Shown piece after piece: positions 18,032 through 27,830 of a DNA stretch of 64,000 nucleotides. Both the position numbers and the translations under genes were made by a program. Within the stretch, counting starts at the first letter, position 1; each line of letters opens with the position of its first letter. This DNA is from Woeseiaceae bacterium (GTDB taxonomy: Bacteria > Pseudomonadota > Gammaproteobacteria > Steroidobacterales > Woeseiaceae). The stretch lies in NCBI GenBank assembly GCA_024640315.1, contig JAHEFF010000008.1, positions 29,342 to 93,341 of the forward strand, given 5' to 3'. The notes under the pieces are model-generated. The model was not told the origin of the DNA, ran no database searches, and saw nothing but the letters and a program-made list of their open reading frames with translations.

Positions 18032-19235
18032 TGCGTTTTGCCCTTCGCCGAACATTGGCCTGAATGACGAAGTAGTCGATGACCGGTGCAAAGATATTGC
18101 CGAAAAGGATCGCGAGCATAATGCCTTCAGGAAACGCGGGATTGATGACCCGAATTACGAAGGTCATGCAGCCGATCAGCAGGCCGTAAATCCATTTGCC
18201 GGTCTCCGTCGCTGCTGCACTGACCGGGTCGGTCGCCATGAATATGGCGCCGAACGCGAAGCCGCCGAGCACGACGTGCCAGTGCCATGGCATGCCGACC
18301 ATCGGATTGTCGCTGTCTATGGAACCCGTGAGCAGCGCTGGAATAATCAGGCCGGCAAAGACGCCGACCATGATGCGCCACGAGGCAACACCCGTATAAA
18401 CAAGCAGTGCCGCACCTGCCAGGCAGGCCGCAGCAGAGGTTTCGCCGATGGAGCCCTGCATTTGCCCCAGGAATGCCGCGGTCCAGGTCAGGCCGGAGTC
18501 CATGACGCCCGCCATGCCGTCGATTGCGCTAATGCCGAGTGCGGTGGCGCCACTAAAGCCGTCAACCGCGGTCCAGACTGCATCGCCTGATATTTGTGCC
18601 GGGTAGGCGAAGTAGAGGAATGCACGTCCAACCAGCGCCGGGTTGAGAAAGTTTTTCCCCGTTCCGCCAAAAACTTCCTTGCCGATCACTACGCCGAAGC
18701 TGATGCCAATGGCGACCTGCCACAATGGAATCGTCGCCGGGAGTATCAGTGCATACAGCAGGGACGTTACAAAGAAGCCCTCGTTGATCTCGTGATTACG
18801 TACGCCGGAAAACAGGATTTCCCAGAATCCGCCGGCCGCCATCGTGACGATGTAGATTGGCAGGAAGTAAGACAGGCCGAAGATGAAATTGTCATAGAGG
18901 CTGCCTGGGTCGTTGCCGGCGAACAAGAGCGACAGCACCGAGCCGCGCCAGCCGTCGACCGATTCGATACCCATTGCCGCCATTGCGGTGTGCGCCTGGA
19001 AGCCCGTATTCCACAGGCCGACAAGGACGCACGGAACCGCAGCGAAAACCACCAGGATCATCACGCGTTTCAGATCGACGGCGTCCCTGACATGCGGTGG
19101 ACCGCGAGTCGTGTCGGGCGGTGAGAAGAACAGCGTGTCGACCATTTCGAATAGTGCGTGATAGCGCTCCAGTTTGCCGCCCGGCAGGAACGAAGGCTGC
19201 ATGTGATCGAGCATTTTGCGGAGACGCTTGATCAT
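18024..19235 (-). CDS. nqrB: Na+-NQR subunit B (covalent FMN, Na+ channel)
   Basis: The 403-residue membrane subunit has about ten helices. The FMN attachment motif is FSGATAL with T231 (T236 in Vibrio cholerae). This subunit holds riboflavin and the ion path. The gene overlaps nqrA by four bases at its start and nqrC by eight at its end. Confidence 0.96.
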   Translation of the reverse strand: MIKRLRKMLDHMQPSFLPGGKLERYHALFEMVDTLFFSPPDTTRGPPHVRDAVDLKRVMILVVFAAVPCVLVGLWNTGFQAHTAMAAMGIESVDGWRGSVLSLLFAGNDPGSLYDNFIFGLSYFLPIYIVTMAAGGFWEILFSGVRNHEINEGFFVTSLLYALILPATIPLWQVAIGISFGVVIGKEVFGGTGKNFLNPALVGRAFLYFAYPAQISGDAVWTAVDGFSGATALGISAIDGMAGVMDSGLTWTAAFLGQMQGSIGETSAAACLAGAALLVYTGVASWRIMVGVFAGLIIPALLTGSIDSDNPMVGMPWHWHVVLGGFAFGAIFMATDPVSAAATETGKWIYGLLIGCMTFVIRVINPAFPEGIMLAILFGNIFAPVIDYFVIQANVRRRAKRNA

Positions 19236-20569
19236 CCGTTGACCTCGATTTCGGCCAGGCTCTCGCGAAGAAACGGTCCGTACTCGTACTTGCCGTTACA
19301 AACGAAGGAACATAGTGCAAGGTCCTCTTCGTCCAGCTCCAGGCAACCAAGGTCACGCGCACTGTCGGTATCAGTCACCAGCAGCGCTTTGAGGAGGGGT
19401 GTCGCAAGAATGTCGAGCGGCATCACGCGCTCGAAACTGCCAATCGAGACCATTGCCCGCGGGCTGCCATTCTGAGACGTCGTCAGGTCATAGCCGCCGC
19501 GATGCAAGAGATGCGAGGCGAACGCGCGTAGCGACGAGAACCTCTTATGGCCTGGTCGCGCCCAGGCCAGGAACTCCCGCTCACCCGCTTCGGCCAGAAC
19601 ACTTACCTGCGTGTGATAACGGCCGAGCCAACAGACCGGGCCGGTTGCACGGCGCCCACCGAGAATTGATCCTGAGATGATTCGCTTCTTTGCCGGCTCG
19701 AGTTCGCCGGCCAGCAACTCGGTGATATTCGCGCCCAGGCGCGTTCGCAACAACCTGGGTTTTTTCACCAGCGGCCCGCCGGTGGCTATGATCCGCTCCG
19801 GATTCAGTCGGCCGGTCCGGAACAGGCGACCGCAGGCAATTACGTCCTGGTAGCCCAGGTGCCATACCGTCTCGTTCTCGCCGACCGGGTGGAGGAAGTG
19901 AATATGTGTTCCGACCAGCCCGGCGGGGTGGGGGCCTGAAAACTCGGCGTGGTTGAACCCATCGGGAATGGCGATACCGCTTCCCGGCTTCGTCACCACA
20001 TGAACCTGGCCGCTGGTCAGCTTTTCCACAACCTGCAATCCGTCTGTAAATGCCTCCGACGCCTCGGCGATAACGACTGCCGGGTCTGCCGCATGTGGAT
20101 TGGTGTCAATTGCCGTAACGAATATGGCGCCTGGCTCAGAGGCGGGCGCGGGAACCTTGCTGAACGGGCGGGTACGAAAGGCCGTCCACAAACCGGACGC
20201 GATCAAATTCTCGCGCACAGCATCGCGGGAAAGCGAGGCAGGGACGTCTGTTTGCAGGTAAGTGTCCGCATCATCCCCATCCAGCCGAATGACTACCGAC
20301 TGCAATGCGCGCTTTGCGCCGCGATTTACCGCCTCGACAATTCCTGCGCCCGGAGCAGTAAACGGGACATCCGGGTTCTGCCTGTCCGTAAAAAGTGCCT
20401 GCCCAAGCCGGACCCGGTCACCTTTGTCGACCTGCATCCGCGCGCGCAGACCTACAATGTCGGGCCCTAGAACCGCGACTGAGCGGACAGGCTGCGCATC
20501 GTCAATGCGTTGTTCCGGCGCGCCGGCGAGGGGAATGTCGAGTCCCTTTTTTATTCTTATTTGTGTCAA
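19232..20569 (-). CDS. nqrA: Na+-NQR subunit A
   Basis: The 445-residue cytoplasmic subunit begins [17 protein letters not shown], the standard NqrA N-terminus, and has the family length (446 in Vibrio). It contributes to the quinone-binding region. The start is TTG 20569, placed eight bases after the stop of the MenA-type prenyltransferase gene; an upstream in-frame ATG at 20608 would add 13 residues overlapping that gene and does not fit the family. The TTG start and weak ribosome-binding site suggest coupling to translation of the upstream gene. Confidence 0.93.
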   Translation of the reverse strand: MTQIRIKKGLDIPLAGAPEQRIDDAQPVRSVAVLGPDIVGLRARMQVDKGDRVRLGQALFTDRQNPDVPFTAPGAGIVEAVNRGAKRALQSVVIRLDGDDADTYLQTDVPASLSRDAVRENLIASGLWTAFRTRPFSKVPAPASEPGAIFVTAIDTNPHAADPAVVIAEASEAFTDGLQVVEKLTSGQVHVVTKPGSGIAIPDGFNHAEFSGPHPAGLVGTHIHFLHPVGENETVWHLGYQDVIACGRLFRTGRLNPERIIATGGPLVKKPRLLRTRLGANITELLAGELEPAKKRIISGSILGGRRATGPVCWLGRYHTQVSVLAEAGEREFLAWARPGHKRFSSLRAFASHLLHRGGYDLTTSQNGSPRAMVSIGSFERVMPLDILATPLLKALLVTDTDSARDLGCLELDEEDLALCSFVCNGKYEYGPFLRESLAEIEVNG

Positions 20570-20576
20570 ACAATTC

Positions 20577-21557
20577 TTACCAGAAAAAGAGAAATAAAGC
20601 GCAGCCAATCAGCCAGATGGACCCTATCGTGTGAATGCCGAGTGTTGCCTCAATAGCTGCAGTCAGACCGTCACGTTCAGCTATACCGCGCCTGATCGCG
20701 CCGGAAGACTTAACCGCCAGCAGCATCAGGCCGGCGGGAACCAAAGGCGCCAGAATCGGCAGGTGACCGACAAACGCCATTTGTACCGTTGCCGCCAAAG
20801 CAACCAGTTGAATGGCAATGTAGATTCCGGCGGTTCCTCCAGGGCCCAGTCGAACCGGCAGGGTACGTTTGCCGGTGGCTTCGTCAGCGCTGATGTCAGG
20901 GACTTCGTTGATCAGCAAGATTGCGGCAACCCAGGCGCTGATGGGCACCGAGAAAAGCAAAGCAGCCTTGTCGACTGTTCCGCTTTGCAGCCAGGCTGCA
21001 CCGACAATCGGAATCACGCCCAATCCAATGGCAACAGCGAGTTCGCCGAGACCAGTGGACGCCAGGCGGATCGGACCTACAGAGTAAATTACCGCTAGCA
21101 GCACGCCGGCAAGTCCGAACGCGAGAATCATCGGCCCTTTCATCATAAGGAGCAGCAGACCGGCGATCGCTGCGATGGCGAGCAAGCTGATACCGAGCCT
21201 CGCCATGCCCTGCGCTTCCATGATGCCGGTCTGGATGAACCGGGACCCACCGGTGTAGGGATAAATTCGGTCCGTGTTCTGACGATCCGTGCCGCCAGAC
21301 TCGTCGCCAACGTCATTGATCACATTGGCGCCGGCATGGACACAAACGGTGGCTACCAGCGCGAGAATGAACAGCACAGCGTCGAAATGCCCGCCAGCCT
21401 GGACACCCCAGGCGGTACCGGCCAGAACGGGCAGAACCGAGGCCGGGTAAAACTTTGGCCTGGTGGCATGAAACAACCGTTTTGCGACCTGGCCGGCAGA
21501 CTCTCCGGCGAAGTCTGCGGGGCTAGGATCGGCCGGCCGTGCTGTATCCGAAGGCAT
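20577..21557 (-). CDS. menA: MenA/UbiA-type prenyltransferase (probable DHNA prenyltransferase)
   Basis: The 326-residue membrane protein has about eight helices and the two aspartate-rich prenyl-diphosphate motifs of the UbiA superfamily: [14 protein letters not shown] and [19 protein letters not shown]. The second motif and the N-terminal [23 protein letters not shown] region (here ATRPKFY) are those of 1,4-dihydroxy-2-naphthoate octaprenyltransferase, the membrane step of menaquinone synthesis, rather than UbiA. The start ATG 21557 has GGGAG five bases upstream; an ATG at 21569 overlaps that site. Its place between hydrogenase and nqrA genes suggests a quinone supply role. No other men gene is in the window, so a different naphthoquinone-like substrate is possible. 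Confidence 0.78.
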   Translation of the reverse strand: MPSDTARPADPSPADFAGESAGQVAKRLFHATRPKFYPASVLPVLAGTAWGVQAGGHFDAVLFILALVATVCVHAGANVINDVGDESGGTDRQNTDRIYPYTGGSRFIQTGIMEAQGMARLGISLLAIAAIAGLLLLMMKGPMILAFGLAGVLLAVIYSVGPIRLASTGLGELAVAIGLGVIPIVGAAWLQSGTVDKAALLFSVPISAWVAAILLINEVPDISADEATGKRTLPVRLGPGGTAGIYIAIQLVALAATVQMAFVGHLPILAPLVPAGLMLLAVKSSGAIRRGIAERDGLTAAIEATLGIHTIGSIWLIGCALFLFFW

Positions 21558-21651
21558 ACATACTCCCATGCGCCGCCTGGCGGCGGCGACTATTAATGTT
21601 TAGACCTAACGGTTTATACCGAAAACGCGAGCGCTTGTAATGCAGTGGATG

Positions 21652-21870
21652 CTACGGATTTGTTATTTTTCCTGTTGGCTTGCGTTTCGAGCCCGGGCGC
21701 AGACACAGCCAGGCAATTGCGACCAGCAATAATATCAGCGCAGGCAGATGATGCAGACTTAGTAGCTGGTGAGCGAGCTGCTGCAGGTGAGATTCATCAC
21801 CGGGAAGTTCATGAGCAATGGCCAGGCCGGAGAACCCGGTGGTCAGGCAAATTAATGTCAGTAATCGCAT
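21652..21870 (-). CDS. Small His-rich exported membrane peptide downstream of hydrogenase
   Basis: A 72-residue product with a signal peptide (cleavage near AIAHE), then a short segment with six histidines (HELPGDESHLQQLAHQLLSL followed by HH), then one membrane helix and a basic tail. The start has AAGGAG at good spacing and lies 15 bases after hynL, so it is a real member of the hydrogenase transcript. I recognise no family. The histidines next to a membrane helix could bind a metal or haem, but that is a guess. Confidence 0.65.
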   Translation of the reverse strand: MRLLTLICLTTGFSGLAIAHELPGDESHLQQLAHQLLSLHHLPALILLLVAIAWLCLRPGSKRKPTGKITNP

Positions 21871-21885
21871 CGGTTGTCTCCTTAG

Positions 21886-23604
21886 TTATCTGATCTTAAC
21901 CTTGACCAGTTCCTCGCCATCCGGATCGGTGACATGAACCGCGCAGGCAATGCAGGGGTCGAAGCTGTGTATTGTACGAAGAATTTCAATCGGCTGTTGC
22001 GGATCGTGCAGTTCGTGGCCTTTGAGCGCAGCCTCATACGGACCCGAGATGCCTTGTGCATCGCGCGGTCCGGCGTTCCAGGTGCTCGGCACAACTGCCT
22101 GGTAATTTGCGATCTTGCCATTCTCGATCACAATCCAGTGCGCAAGCCCGCCACGCGGCGCCTCCATGAATCCGGCACCTTGTGCCTTTGCAGGCCACGA
22201 CGACGGCTCAAACAGGGTCTCGTTGAACGTCCGGGTATCACCTGACTTGATATTGGCGATCAGGTTGTCTTGCCAGGACTGCATGGTATCGGCAATAACC
22301 TTGGTTTCCAGCGTGCGCGCCGCGGTGCGGCCCAGGGTGGAGAATAATGCTTCAACCGGGACGTCGAGTGTCTGCAGGGTGTAATTCACCAGCTCCTGGG
22401 TCTGCTCATGGCCGGACGCATAAAGCATCAAAACCCGGGCCAGTGGGCCGACTTCCATGGCGTTGCCTTTCCAGCGCGGTGACTTCAGCCAGGAATAACT
22501 TTTCTCTACATCGAGGAACTCGTACGGCGGCTCGGGTCCGTCATAATTGAACTCTGTCTCGCCTTTGTATGGATGCAGGCCCGCGTCCTTGCCGTCCGCA
22601 TAGTTGTACCAGGAATGCGCGATGTATTCTTTGACTTCATCATCCGCATGCAAATCGACTTCGTGAATGGTCGACAGGTCGCGATTCAGGATGGCGCCTC
22701 GTGGAAACAAAAACGTCGACGGGTCGCTAATGCCTGATTCCGGGAAGTCACCATACGTCAGGAAGTTGCCGGTTCCTTCACCCTGGGCACCCCAGTCTTT
22801 GTAGAAACTGGCGATGGCCAGTGTGTCCGGCACGTAGACCTGGTCAACAAACTCCCGCATCTGGTTGATGATGCTTTGCACCTTGGAGAGACGTTCGGAA
22901 TTGATGGCGGAGTCCGAGTCCAGATCGATCGGGCACGGTACGCCACCGACCAGGAAATTCGGGTGCGGGTTCTTGCCGCCAAAGATAGTCAAAAGCTTTG
23001 ATACATCCCGCTGCCAGGCAAGTGCTTCGAGATAATGCGCGACCGCCATCAGGTTTGCTTCCGGTGGCAGCTTATAGGCGGGATGCCCCCAGTAAGCCTT
23101 GGCAAAAATACCGAGTTGTCCCGCTTCGACGAATTCTTTCAGCCTGGTTTGCGTGTCGCGGAAGTAACCGGGCGAGCTTTTCGGATAGTTGCTGATGCTT
23201 TGGGCAAGCGTTGATGTTGCCGCAGGATCCGCCGACAGAGCGGAGACGACGTCTACCCAGTCGAGTGCGTGCAGATGATAAAAATGCATCACATGATCGT
23301 GTACGTACTGCGCACCGATCATCAGGTTGCGAATCAACTGCGCGTTTTTCGGTATTTCATAGTTCAGTGCGTCTTCGACTGCACGAACTGACGCAATGCC
23401 GTGTACCAGCGTACATACGCCACAAATGCGCTGTGCAAACGCCCACGCATCGCGCGGATCGCGATTACGCAATATGATTTCGATGCCCCTGACCATCGTG
23501 CCGGACGAATAAGCTTCCGCAATCTTGTTACCGTCCATTTGCGCCTCGATGCGCAGGTGGCCTTCGATTCTCGTGATTGGATCTACGACGACTCGATCGT
23601 TCAT
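21886..23604 (-). CDS. hynL: [NiFe]-hydrogenase large subunit (group 1, Isp type)
   Basis: The 572-residue catalytic subunit oxidises H2 at a Ni-Fe(CN)2CO centre in the periplasm. Both nickel-ligand motifs are intact: RICGVCTLVH (C61, C64) and DPCIACAVH (C551, C554). A 15-residue tail follows H557 and should be removed by the endopeptidase encoded at 27107-27601. It has no export signal, and is expected to be co-exported with the TAT-tagged small subunit. Gene order small subunit-isp1-isp2-large subunit is that of the Thiocapsa Isp-type (group 1e) hydrogenase. A GGGAACTG site precedes ATG 23604; isp2 ends 37 bases upstream. Confidence 0.96.
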   Translation of the reverse strand: MNDRVVVDPITRIEGHLRIEAQMDGNKIAEAYSSGTMVRGIEIILRNRDPRDAWAFAQRICGVCTLVHGIASVRAVEDALNYEIPKNAQLIRNLMIGAQYVHDHVMHFYHLHALDWVDVVSALSADPAATSTLAQSISNYPKSSPGYFRDTQTRLKEFVEAGQLGIFAKAYWGHPAYKLPPEANLMAVAHYLEALAWQRDVSKLLTIFGGKNPHPNFLVGGVPCPIDLDSDSAINSERLSKVQSIINQMREFVDQVYVPDTLAIASFYKDWGAQGEGTGNFLTYGDFPESGISDPSTFLFPRGAILNRDLSTIHEVDLHADDEVKEYIAHSWYNYADGKDAGLHPYKGETEFNYDGPEPPYEFLDVEKSYSWLKSPRWKGNAMEVGPLARVLMLYASGHEQTQELVNYTLQTLDVPVEALFSTLGRTAARTLETKVIADTMQSWQDNLIANIKSGDTRTFNETLFEPSSWPAKAQGAGFMEAPRGGLAHWIVIENGKIANYQAVVPSTWNAGPRDAQGISGPYEAALKGHELHDPQQPIEILRTIHSFDPCIACAVHVTDPDGEELVKVKIR

Positions 23605-23641
23605 ATCAGTTCCCGTGTGTCTGTGTTCCTGATTCCGTTAC

Positions 23642-24976
23642 TCATTCGGCGAGATTGCCGGCAACCGTCTCAACGAGGCTGATTACAGGCATGTCCCAAC
23701 CGGACTTCTCCGCACCGATCATCAAATTGATGCGGCAGTTATTGCAGCCGGTGACCACGGCGTCTGCCTGCGTATCATCCAGCTCATGTCTTTTCAGGTC
23801 GAACGCTTGTTGCCTTATCCGGGCGCTGCGGCTAATCGCGTACTCGCCACAACCACCTCCGCAGCACAGGTTTTCGCGTCGATTGGAGTCTGTTTCCCGA
23901 ACGTCGAGGCCCATCACCTGCAGGACTTCTCTCGGCTCAGCAAAAACCCCGCCCTGCCGGCTGAGCCGGCACGGGTCGTGGTAGGTGACGGAGCCCAGAT
24001 CCGACGCCGGTTTCAACGACAACTTGCCGTCCTTTAACGCGCGTGCGACGTATTCTGATATCGCCAGGACTTCGAACGGCAGCGCTTCGCCCAGTTCGTT
24101 GGCTGATTCCCAGCGCAATGCCTGGTAGGCATGGCCGGACTCCGGTACGACTACGGTGCTGGCACCACACGACTTTGCTTTGTCCGCGATTCGGCTTATG
24201 GCTGATCTGCGGCTCGCCTTGTCTCCGGAGATCAGGCCCAGGTTTGAGGCCTCGAAGGCCTCTGTGGAAATCGTCCAGTCAGCGCCGGACTTTTGCATGA
24301 TCTTTGCACAGGCGGCGATGGCCTCCGGGAACAAACGGATCTCGACGGCGGTGGTCAGCAGGAGAACGTCGGCTGACACCTTGTCCAATGGCAGCTGCGT
24401 ACCTTGTTCGGCAAGCTTGCTCGCAACACTCCTTAGCTCATCCGCGCCGACTCCGAACAGGGTGTTTTTCTCACGCTGTTCGTCTTGCAGCTCGCGAAGT
24501 TCACCTGGAACCAGGCCCGCGGCAGCCAGGCCCTCTCGCATGATATTGATGTTGTCCGAGATATTGATACCCATGGGGCACATCATGTCGCAGCGGCCGC
24601 AGCCGGTGCAGGCTTCGAAGACCAGTTCGCTCCACTCGCGCAGATCATCCGCATCAAGCTTGCGAGTAAACAGGCGATTGAACAGGCGCATCGGGCTGAC
24701 TTCGCGGCGATAAAAGCGCCGCAACGGGTCGATCTTGTAAGCCGGCGTAAACCGCTCTTCCTGCGTGGCGACATAGAAGTGGCAGGCTTCGGCACACATT
24801 CCGCAATGAATGCAGGTATCCATGTCCACTGCAGCGCGACGGTCGAGCCTGGACATGAAAGTATGCCGCGCGCGTTCCATGCGTTGGTCGTCTGACCAGT
24901 CGTCCGTCGCTGTATTCTGACCAAGCTGGGCAAGGGATACCTGGAATTCCGTAAAGGCTTGCGAGGGCGTATTCAT
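23642..24976 (-). CDS. isp2: Isp2-type HdrD-like iron-sulfur protein
   Basis: The 444-residue protein has two [4Fe-4S] motifs (CIHCGMCAEAC and CTGCGRCDMMC, residues about 55-145) and two CCG domains (HDPCRLS followed by NLCCGGGCG, then GCNNCRIN near the C-terminus). It is the heterodisulfide-reductase D-like partner of Isp-type hydrogenases, located on the cytoplasmic side with Isp1. It probably conveys hydrogenase electrons to a cytoplasmic thiol/disulfide or other acceptor, or to quinone. It overlaps isp1 by four bases. The first CCG region keeps the cysteines expected to bind a special HdrD-type cluster. Confidence 0.92.
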   Translation of the reverse strand: MNTPSQAFTEFQVSLAQLGQNTATDDWSDDQRMERARHTFMSRLDRRAAVDMDTCIHCGMCAEACHFYVATQEERFTPAYKIDPLRRFYRREVSPMRLFNRLFTRKLDADDLREWSELVFEACTGCGRCDMMCPMGINISDNINIMREGLAAAGLVPGELRELQDEQREKNTLFGVGADELRSVASKLAEQGTQLPLDKVSADVLLLTTAVEIRLFPEAIAACAKIMQKSGADWTISTEAFEASNLGLISGDKASRRSAISRIADKAKSCGASTVVVPESGHAYQALRWESANELGEALPFEVLAISEYVARALKDGKLSLKPASDLGSVTYHDPCRLSRQGGVFAEPREVLQVMGLDVRETDSNRRENLCCGGGCGEYAISRSARIRQQAFDLKRHELDDTQADAVVTGCNNCRINLMIGAEKSGWDMPVISLVETVAGNLAE

Positions 24977-25626
24977 GCTTTAATCCCCCTGCGGCCGAAT
25001 GACGTACCTGCCTGGAAACGCGACGGAAATGTCATTGCCGTATGCATCAATTTGCCGAAAGGAAACCAGATGAACATCGCTTCGATGCTCAACAGGTGAA
25101 TCGCGAGAAGTGTCTCGTAACGAGCACCGATGTGCGCGAAAGCAATAATGCCGGTTAGAAGCGGCAACATGACGATAATCACACTGATGTAGTCGTCAGC
25201 GTTTGAAATCAGTTTCTGCACGGGATTCGTCGCGCGGCGAATCAGAAGCGCGATGAGAATGGCCAGCGCAATGGCCCCGGCAAACAGCACCACCCCGTTG
25301 GGTAAATTCGGCCAGCCAAATCCCAGTATCGATTCGAAGAAAAGAATGTGCGGGCCGAAAAACAACACGGTGACAAAAAGCGCCAGGTGCCAGGCATATC
25401 CGGTGATATGCTGAAAGCGGATTCTCTTTTCGAATGCGCTCGCCGGAAGTGATCGGCTCGCGATTGTACCCATACCGTCTTTCAGTCCACTCTTGCGCCT
25501 TGGAGTCGACAAATCCTTGCGAGTGCTAAGTAAAATCGCGCCGAGGACTCGCCACACAATACCGGCCACCAGAATGATCAGAGACCATTGCAGTGCCGGA
25601 CCTCGGGCGAAATCCAGGAGCGTCAT
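24973..25626 (-). CDS. isp1: Isp1-type membrane cytochrome b (NarI/HdrE-like)
   Basis: The 217-residue protein has five predicted membrane helices with histidines suited to b-haem binding (RIRFQHITGYAWHLALF and LLAIHLLSIEAMFIWFPFGKL). It is the membrane subunit between the periplasmic hydrogenase and Isp2, related to NarI and HdrE. The start is ATG 25626, overlapping the hynS stop (ATGA); the frame is open 98 codons further upstream only because it runs through hynS. Confidence 0.92.
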   Translation of the reverse strand: MTLLDFARGPALQWSLIILVAGIVWRVLGAILLSTRKDLSTPRRKSGLKDGMGTIASRSLPASAFEKRIRFQHITGYAWHLALFVTVLFFGPHILFFESILGFGWPNLPNGVVLFAGAIALAILIALLIRRATNPVQKLISNADDYISVIIVMLPLLTGIIAFAHIGARYETLLAIHLLSIEAMFIWFPFGKLMHTAMTFPSRFQAGTSFGRRGIKA

Positions 25627-26693
25627 GACGAATCCGCCTCTGCCTCTTTGAGCGCCTTGTTTTTGCGCGCCCTGGCCGCCATCGCCGAGCCGATGCCGAG
25701 CGCGGCGCCTGCCGCTGCGGCGCCAAGCAATGTTTCGCGTGGACCCCACAGCCCGGCCGAGATCGGCTTGTAGAAACTGCCGTGATCCCAGAAACCGGGT
25801 TCCGAGCAGCCAAGACAACCGTGGCCTGAGCCAATCGGGAAACTCGTGCCTTCGTTCCACTTCAAGGTAGCGCAGGCGTTGTAGCTCGTTGGGCCTTTGC
25901 AGCCGAGTTCGTAGAGACACCAGCCCTTGCGAGCGCCTTCGTCGTCAAAAGTATGGGCGAACTCGCCGCGCTCATAGAATGGTCTGCGGTAGCAGCGGTC
26001 ATGGATGGTCTGTCCGAAAAAGGCGGTCGGCCGGCCAAGCGGGTCGAGATCGGGAATCGTGCCAAACGTCAGGAAATGCGCGAGCACACCGGTGATGACA
26101 ACCGGGATTGGCGGACAGCCGGATACATTGATGATGGGTTTGTCCGTGATGATGTCCGAAACGGAAACCGCGCCGGTCGGATTCGGGAAAGCCTGCGGAA
26201 TGCCACCGAAAGCAGCGCAGGTGCCGACAGCGATCACTGCCGCTGCGCCCCTGGCAGTCTCTTTCAGCATGTCCAGGTTGCTGATGCCGGCGATCGTGGA
26301 GAAACCAGGGTTGCCGGTCGGAATCGATCCGTCAACGACGAGCAGGTACTCCCCGTCGTTTTCCTCCATCGCCGCCATTCGCGCATTTTCTGCGCCTTCG
26401 CCTGCCGCTGCCTGCAACGTGTGGTGATAATCGAGAGAAATCGCATCGAATATCAACGACTCGACGGTTGGTGCGTGAGAGCGCGTCAATGACTCTGTGC
26501 AGCCTGTACATTCCTGGAAGGAAAGCCAGATGACCGACGGCCTTCTGGCTGACGCCAGCGCTTCGGCAACCTGGGCCACAGCTGATGGCGGCAGCGCCAT
26601 CAGGGACGCGGTCGCGGAACAAAACTTCAGGAAGCCGCGTCGCGATACGCCCTGTGCCCGGAGATATTCACCTAAGTTCTGATCTTTCCGCAT
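25623..26693 (-). CDS. hynS: [NiFe]-hydrogenase small subunit, TAT-exported
   Basis: The 356-residue subunit has a twin-arginine leader (SRRGFLKFCSATASL, RR at 18-19), the proximal-cluster motif ECTGCTES (C62, C65), and the downstream cysteine/histidine sets for medial and distal clusters. It wires the Ni-Fe site to Isp1 and exports the large subunit by piggy-back. The C-terminus has a weakly hydrophobic alanine/glycine-rich stretch (ETLLGAAAAGAALGIGSAMA), a possible membrane tail. It lies 12 bases after the HupH-like gene and overlaps isp1 by four. Confidence 0.95.
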   Translation of the reverse strand: MRKDQNLGEYLRAQGVSRRGFLKFCSATASLMALPPSAVAQVAEALASARRPSVIWLSFQECTGCTESLTRSHAPTVESLIFDAISLDYHHTLQAAAGEGAENARMAAMEENDGEYLLVVDGSIPTGNPGFSTIAGISNLDMLKETARGAAAVIAVGTCAAFGGIPQAFPNPTGAVSVSDIITDKPIINVSGCPPIPVVITGVLAHFLTFGTIPDLDPLGRPTAFFGQTIHDRCYRRPFYERGEFAHTFDDEGARKGWCLYELGCKGPTSYNACATLKWNEGTSFPIGSGHGCLGCSEPGFWDHGSFYKPISAGLWGPRETLLGAAAAGAALGIGSAMAARARKNKALKEAEADSS

Positions 26694-26705
26694 CTTACTA
26701 ACTCC

Positions 26706-27110
26706 TTAAGCCGGATCCTCTGCCAGTTCGTTTTCGAGCCCCGCCAGCCCGGCGCGAATATCCTCAGGCTGAGATTCGAGAAGCGAAGGAATGAATGTGA
26801 CTTCAATTTGCCGTCCAATAATTTCACCCTCGGTATTCCGGTGTGTTACCAGCCATACGCCCGGGTAGGACGTTTCGAGAATGACGCTTGGACCGAGTGC
26901 GTTCAGTTCCGCACGAACCTCGCCCTCGCCAAGCGCCTCTTCAATTCGTTTCTCCTCGCCGGGCGCCAGCGGCAGGGCCCGCATGTCGATAATGGTGCCG
27001 TCTTCACCTTTCAGCAGGCGTTCGAGTGCGTGGCGGATTTCGTGAAGCAGTGGTTTGACGTTGCCTGTTTCGTATTCCGCACGAATGGAAATTGCTTCTG
27101 ACGCACTCAT
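26706..27110 (-). CDS. HupH/HyaF-like hydrogenase expression protein
   Basis: The 134-residue protein corresponds to the conserved C-terminal domain of the HupH/HyaF/HoxQ proteins, with HEIRHALERLLKGEDGTIID and a C-terminal EVTFIPSLL. These proteins assist maturation of the small subunit under oxygen; the mechanism is not settled. It is shorter than HupH (about 280), so only one of the two usual domains is present. It overlaps the protease gene upstream by four bases. Confidence 0.82.
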   Translation of the reverse strand: MSASEAISIRAEYETGNVKPLLHEIRHALERLLKGEDGTIIDMRALPLAPGEEKRIEEALGEGEVRAELNALGPSVILETSYPGVWLVTHRNTEGEIIGRQIEVTFIPSLLESQPEDIRAGLAGLENELAEDPA

Positions 27111-27601
27111 TGATTGACGACCTCCTGTACTGAATCGGTTGTCCAGCGGTTCAATAACTGTGTTGCCAGGTCGGCGACCATCGGGATGGCGGCCGATACG
27201 GCTTCGCCGGGTTCGTCGCCCCAGCCAAAGCTGCCCGGCTGAATGCCGATCAAAGCCCGGTTGACCGGCAGGCAGTCCTGGAGTCGGGCAATGTCCATGA
27301 GGTCGGCAAAACCAACTTCATGGACACTGCGTTTCCCGCTTATCAGGAAATTATCCAGCTCGTCGCCCTCGAACACACGCACGTAGCCGGGTTCTTCGCC
27401 CAGTTCTGCAGCATCCAGGATGATCAGGTTGTGGGCATTGGCGATTGAGTCAGCGAGCGTGAAGCTCAGCGTCCCCGCGTCGACGAACTCGACGTCCCCG
27501 GTGATTCCACCGCGATTCTGGACGTAATGCAGGGCATGAACGCCGGCACCTTCATCGGTGAGAAGCGTATTGCCTACGCCTAGGAAAAGCGTTTGGCTCA
27601 T
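27107..27601 (-). CDS. hynD: [NiFe]-hydrogenase maturation endopeptidase (HyaD/HupD family)
   Basis: The 164-residue protease has the N-terminal GVGNTLLTDEGAGV motif, where the acidic residue binds nickel, plus EFVDAGTLSF and IILDAAELG, and a central histidine region (SVHEVGFADL). It removes the C-terminal tail of the large subunit (after H557 of HynL) once nickel is in place. It is the first gene of the minus-strand hydrogenase transcript, diverging from hypC. Confidence 0.93.
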   Translation of the reverse strand: MSQTLFLGVGNTLLTDEGAGVHALHYVQNRGGITGDVEFVDAGTLSFTLADSIANAHNLIILDAAELGEEPGYVRVFEGDELDNFLISGKRSVHEVGFADLMDIARLQDCLPVNRALIGIQPGSFGWGDEPGEAVSAAIPMVADLATQLLNRWTTDSVQEVVNQ

Positions 27602-27830
27602 TGCCGGCCCCGTTTATTGGTTGTTTGCCGAAACGCGGAGTTTCGACAGCTTGTGATTAAGATGACTTCTCTTAAATTCGATTTCCCTAATAAAGAAAAG
27701 ATAGTCTTGGTTGGCGCAGACCTGAATAAGCGTTATTACCTACCGATTGCGCATTGACGCGACTACTATGATCAGTGAGTAGGCTCTAGTATGGCCCGGT
27801 AGAACCCCGGTACCAAAGGATTGCAGCGAC
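27602..27830. promoter_or_regulatory. Divergent control region between hydrogenase and hyp operons
   Basis: This 229-base gap separates two long divergent transcripts, so promoters for both must lie here. Visible elements are an inverted repeat CGAAAC/GTTTCG (27629-27634 and 27640-27645), a short AT-rich palindrome AATAA-GCG-TTATT (27725-27737) and a TACTAT (27764-27769) usable as a plus-strand -10. An AAAGGA lies ahead of hypC. I found no convincing FNR box or sigma-54 site. Confidence 0.5.

Noticed and set aside
27602..27830. FNR box or sigma-54 promoter between hydrogenase and hyp operons
   Set aside because: I looked for TTGAT-N4-ATCAA and for the -24/-12 GG/GC pair on both strands; only partial matches are present.
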